Assembly (NCBI GenBank): GCA_031282605.1
Contig: JAITDK010000151.1
Span: 1-7,617, forward strand
DNA length: 7,617 nt
DNA from: Oscillospiraceae bacterium
GTDB lineage: Bacteria; Bacillota; Clostridia; Christensenellales; Aristaeellaceae
Direction: 5' to 3'
The notes below the pieces were generated by a model. That model was not told the origin of the DNA and did not search any database. It saw nothing but the letters and a program-made list of their open reading frames with translations. This document shows, in pieces, positions 5,250 through 7,617 of this stretch (within the stretch, counting starts at the first letter, position 1; every line of letters begins with the position of its first letter). The position numbers were made by a program, and so were the translations under genes.

Positions 5250-7617
5250 TGAACGATTTAACCGCTAACCGCGACGCGCCATTAAAGCCGTTATGCGTGG
5301 GGATTGACGGCAACAGCCTGATGTACCGCGCGTATCACGCGCTGCCCGAATCGCTGACCGATACCGAGGGCCGACCGGTCAACGCGGTGTACGGCTTTAT
5401 GACGATGCTATTGAAGCTGCTGGCCGAACACCCGCCGGACGCGCTTGCCGTAGCGTTCGACGTTCACGGCCCGACGCGCAGACATCTAAGATACGCCGAC
5501 TATAAAGGCACGCGCCCTCCTACTCCGGAGACGCTGCGCCCTCAATTCCCGATGCTAAAAAGCCTGCTGGAATCAATGGGCGTGGCGATGTTCGGCATTG
5601 AGGGTTGGGAGGCGGACGATCTGCTGGGGACGCTGTCCAAACTGTGCGAGCAGCGCGGCCAGCGGACGCTGCTGGTCACGGGCGACCGCGACTCTTTCCA
5701 GTTGATAAGCGGCGACACGCACGTGCTGTATACCAAGCGCGGCGTGTCGGATACTGTCGAGCTGGATCCGGCTGCGCTGTTTGATACCTACGGCGTAACG
5801 CCCGCGCAGATACCCGACCTGAAGGGGCTGATGGGCGACGCGTCCGACAATATCCCCGGCATATCAGGCATTGGCGAAAAGACGGCGGTCAAACTGCTGA
5901 CACAATACGGCACGCTCGCCGGCGCCCTGGCCTCTGCATCCGGGCAGAAGGGCAAGCTGCGCGAACGGCTGGAGACAGGCGCGGATTCAGCGGCGCTGAG
6001 CCTGGAACTGGCGACCATCGATCGAAACGCGCCCCTTGACGTGGACTGGGAACGTCTCGCAGTACCGTCGATCGGCGCATTGTGTATTACCGCGCGTCCA
6101 TTGCTCGCGCGGTTCGGGTTCAACTCGCTGCTGCCAAGATTGGACGCTATCATCAAGGCCAATGGCGTGGAGCCTCAGAATGGATCTGCCACCGACAAAC
6201 AGAGTCCCGCCTCGCCATCGCGCGAGATCATCCCGGTCGAAACCATCGACGCCCTTGAGCAGTTAATCCAAACGCCCATCATAGACGCTTCGCCGGAACG
6301 GCCGTCCGCCATTGATTTCGGCGAAACGCTGACCTTCGCCGACGACAGCCGCCTATGGCGCGTCCCGCTGGCCAACGACTTGCTAAACCCCGGCGTTCAA
6401 CCCGACGACGCGCTGCGCCTGCTCAAACCGCTGCTGGATCATCCGGAACCGTGGATATTCGCCGACGCGAAGGCGCTGTTCGCTCAATCAGGCGCGGAGC
6501 CTGCCGCCGGTTCGCGCGCCGCATGGGACGCGACGCTGGCCGCCTCGCTGCTGAACAAGGGCAAGATCAGCGGACTAGCCGACATGCTAGAACCGGGAGA
6601 CACATTAGACGCCGCCGGGCTGTACTCGATCGCGAAACGGCAGAAGCGCGCGCTGGCTGACATAGGCGCGCTGGAGCTGTACGAATCCGTCGAACTGCCC
6701 TTGACCGGGGTGCTGATCAGCATGGAACGCGCGGGGTTTCTGATAAACAAGGATGAACTGACAACCATCGGGCGGCGGCTGTCCGAGCAAGAATCAGTGC
6801 TGCGCGGCGAGATATTCGCCGAGATCGGCGTGCCGCCCTTCAACCTGAACAGCCCCAAACAGCTGGGCAAGGCGTTGTTCGAGGATCTAAAGCTGCCGTC
6901 GGGTCGCAAGACCAAGTCAGGATACTCGACCGATGCGGAGACGCTGGAGTCGTTGGCGGGCGAGTTCCCAGTCGTCGCAAAGATACTCGACTGGCGGCAC
7001 GCGGTCAAGCTGCAGTCCACCTATGTCGACGGGCTGCTCGGCAAGCTGGATCGGCACGGTCGCGTGCACAGCACGTTCTACCAAACCGTCGCCGTGACGG
7101 GTCGCATCTCCTCGAACGAACCCAACCTGCAAAACATCCCCACGCGCACCGCGCAGGGGCGTGAGATACGCCGCGCGTTCGCCGCGCCGGAGGGCTGGAT
7201 CCTCATCGACGCCGATTACTCCCAGATCGAGCTGCGAATACTGGCGCATCTGGCGGACGATCCGCGCATGATCGACGCGTTTAAGCGCGGCGAGGATATC
7301 CACACGGCGATGGCAGCCGAGGTGAACGGGGTTGCGCTCAAGGACGTCACTGGCGCGATGCGGTCTGCTGCTAAGGCGGTCAACTTCGGCATCGTGTATG
7401 GGCAGAGCGACTATGGGCTATCGAGGGCGCTGGGTGTGCCGAGGCACGAGGCCGCCGCGATGATTGAGCGTTACTTTGCGCGGTATCCGAATATCAAGAT
7501 TTATATGGACGAATGTGTCGCGCAGGGCAAGGCGCGCGGGTTTGTTCAGACCATCATGGGGCGGCGGCGGGTGCTGTCGGAGTTTGATTCCCCAGTGGCG
7601 GCGACGCGTAAGTTCGG
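5249..7617 (+). CDS. polA: DNA polymerase I (3' end outside the window)
   Basis: Pol I fills gaps and removes RNA primers in repair and lagging-strand synthesis. The reading frame is open from the ATG to the window edge (789 codons seen, perhaps 90% of the protein). The 5' nuclease domain (about 15-300) has IDGNSLMYRAYHALP, DYKGTR, EADDLLGTL (121-129), TGDRDSFQLI (144-153) and the helix-hairpin-helix MGDASDNIPGISGIGEKTA (195-213). The middle region (about 325-480) is where a 3'-5' exonuclease should be, but the DxE pair and the later Asp motifs are not recognisable, so proofreading is probably absent, as in many Bacillus and Clostridia enzymes. The polymerase domain shows TGRISSNEPNLQNIP (617-631), motif A DYSQIELR with D656, and motif B with R705, K709, F713 and Y717. 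Motif C, with the second catalytic Asp, lies beyond the window. An 18-residue N-terminal extension precedes the usual start of the fold. Confidence 0.96.
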   Translation, partial: MNDLTANRDAPLKPLCVGIDGNSLMYRAYHALPESLTDTEGRPVNAVYGFMTMLLKLLAEHPPDALAVAFDVHGPTRRHLRYADYKGTRPPTPETLRPQFPMLKSLLESMGVAMFGIEGWEADDLLGTLSKLCEQRGQRTLLVTGDRDSFQLISGDTHVLYTKRGVSDTVELDPAALFDTYGVTPAQIPDLKGLMGDASDNIPGISGIGEKTAVKLLTQYGTLAGALASASGQKGKLRERLETGADSAALSLELATIDRNAPLDVDWERLAVPSIGALCITARPLLARFGFNSLLPRLDAIIKANGVEPQNGSATDKQSPASPSREIIPVETIDALEQLIQTPIIDASPERPSAIDFGETLTFADDSRLWRVPLANDLLNPGVQPDDALRLLKPLLDHPEPWIFADAKALFAQSGAEPAAGSRAAWDATLAASLLNKGKISGLADMLEPGDTLDAAGLYSIAKRQKRALADIGALELYESVELPLTGVLISMERAGFLINKDELTTIGRRLSEQESVLRGEIFAEIGVPPFNLNSPKQLGKALFEDLKLPSGRKTKSGYSTDAETLESLAGEFPVVAKILDWRHAVKLQSTYVDGLLGKLDRHGRVHSTFYQTVAVTGRISSNEPNLQNIPTRTAQGREIRRAFAAPEGWILIDADYSQIELRILAHLADDPRMIDAFKRGEDIHTAMAAEVNGVALKDVTGAMRSAAKAVNFGIVYGQSDYGLSRALGVPRHEAAAMIERYFARYPNIKIYMDECVAQGKARGFVQTIMGRRRVLSEFDSPVAATRKF

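Noticed and set aside
6484..7020. 178-residue ORF on the reverse strand within polA
   Set aside because: It is a Ser-rich shadow of the polA reading frame with no recognisable domain.
1..7617. A previously undescribed multi-gene system
   Set aside because: All six genes belong to known families, five of them with well-conserved key motifs, and the order looks like ordinary housekeeping operons. The unusual points are regulatory and compositional.

Overview
The window reads as bacterial housekeeping DNA from a fairly GC-rich genome. Gene families, Shine-Dalgarno-like sites and hairpin-type intergenic repeats suggest a Clostridia-like Bacillota lineage, perhaps an uncultured gut Oscillospirales or Christensenellales member. 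That placement is inference: no rRNA or other marker gene is present. All recognisable genes lie on the + strand.

Layout. Positions 1-396 are non-coding. Positions 1-190 are packed with GC-rich hairpins that look like dispersed intergenic repeats. Positions 191-396 hold a good sigma70-type promoter (TTGCAT-17-TATAAT) whose -10 box is bracketed by a perfect 10-bp inverted repeat. The next two genes encode a type I phosphodiesterase/nucleotide pyrophosphatase-family hydrolase (397-1581) and the tRNA wobble-uridine enzyme MnmG (about 1633-3513). MnmG seems to have its own extended -10 promoter placed so close to the ATG that the mRNA would be nearly leaderless. After a 98-bp AT-rich gap with a probable promoter comes a tight four-gene set: a DUF218/YdcF-like protein (3612-4184), the tRNA adenosine deaminase TadA (4203-4652), an O6-methylguanine-DNA methyltransferase (4689-5249) and DNA polymerase I (5249 to beyond the window end).

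How they fit together. MnmG and TadA both modify the tRNA wobble position 34 (U34 and A34), so the window joins decoding functions with DNA repair functions (alkyl-base reversal, and Pol I gap filling and flap removal). The last four genes are probably one transcription unit, because the junctions are an ATGA ladder, a 36-bp gap and a TAATG overlap.

Most notable observation. An 11-bp tandem repeat at the ydcF-like/tadA junction makes a chain of three ATGA stop/start overlaps, with two four-codon mini-ORFs (MTLI) between the genes. A ribosome could pass from one gene to the next by successive re-initiation. Other points worth checking are the dyad around the first promoter, the possible leaderless mnmG transcript, an 18-bp AT-rich perfect palindrome inside the phosphodiesterase gene, and the sharp difference in Ile AUA usage between the first gene and the downstream genes. 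I found no phage, defence, CRISPR, secretion or biosynthetic system, and nothing that supports a wholly new multi-gene system.
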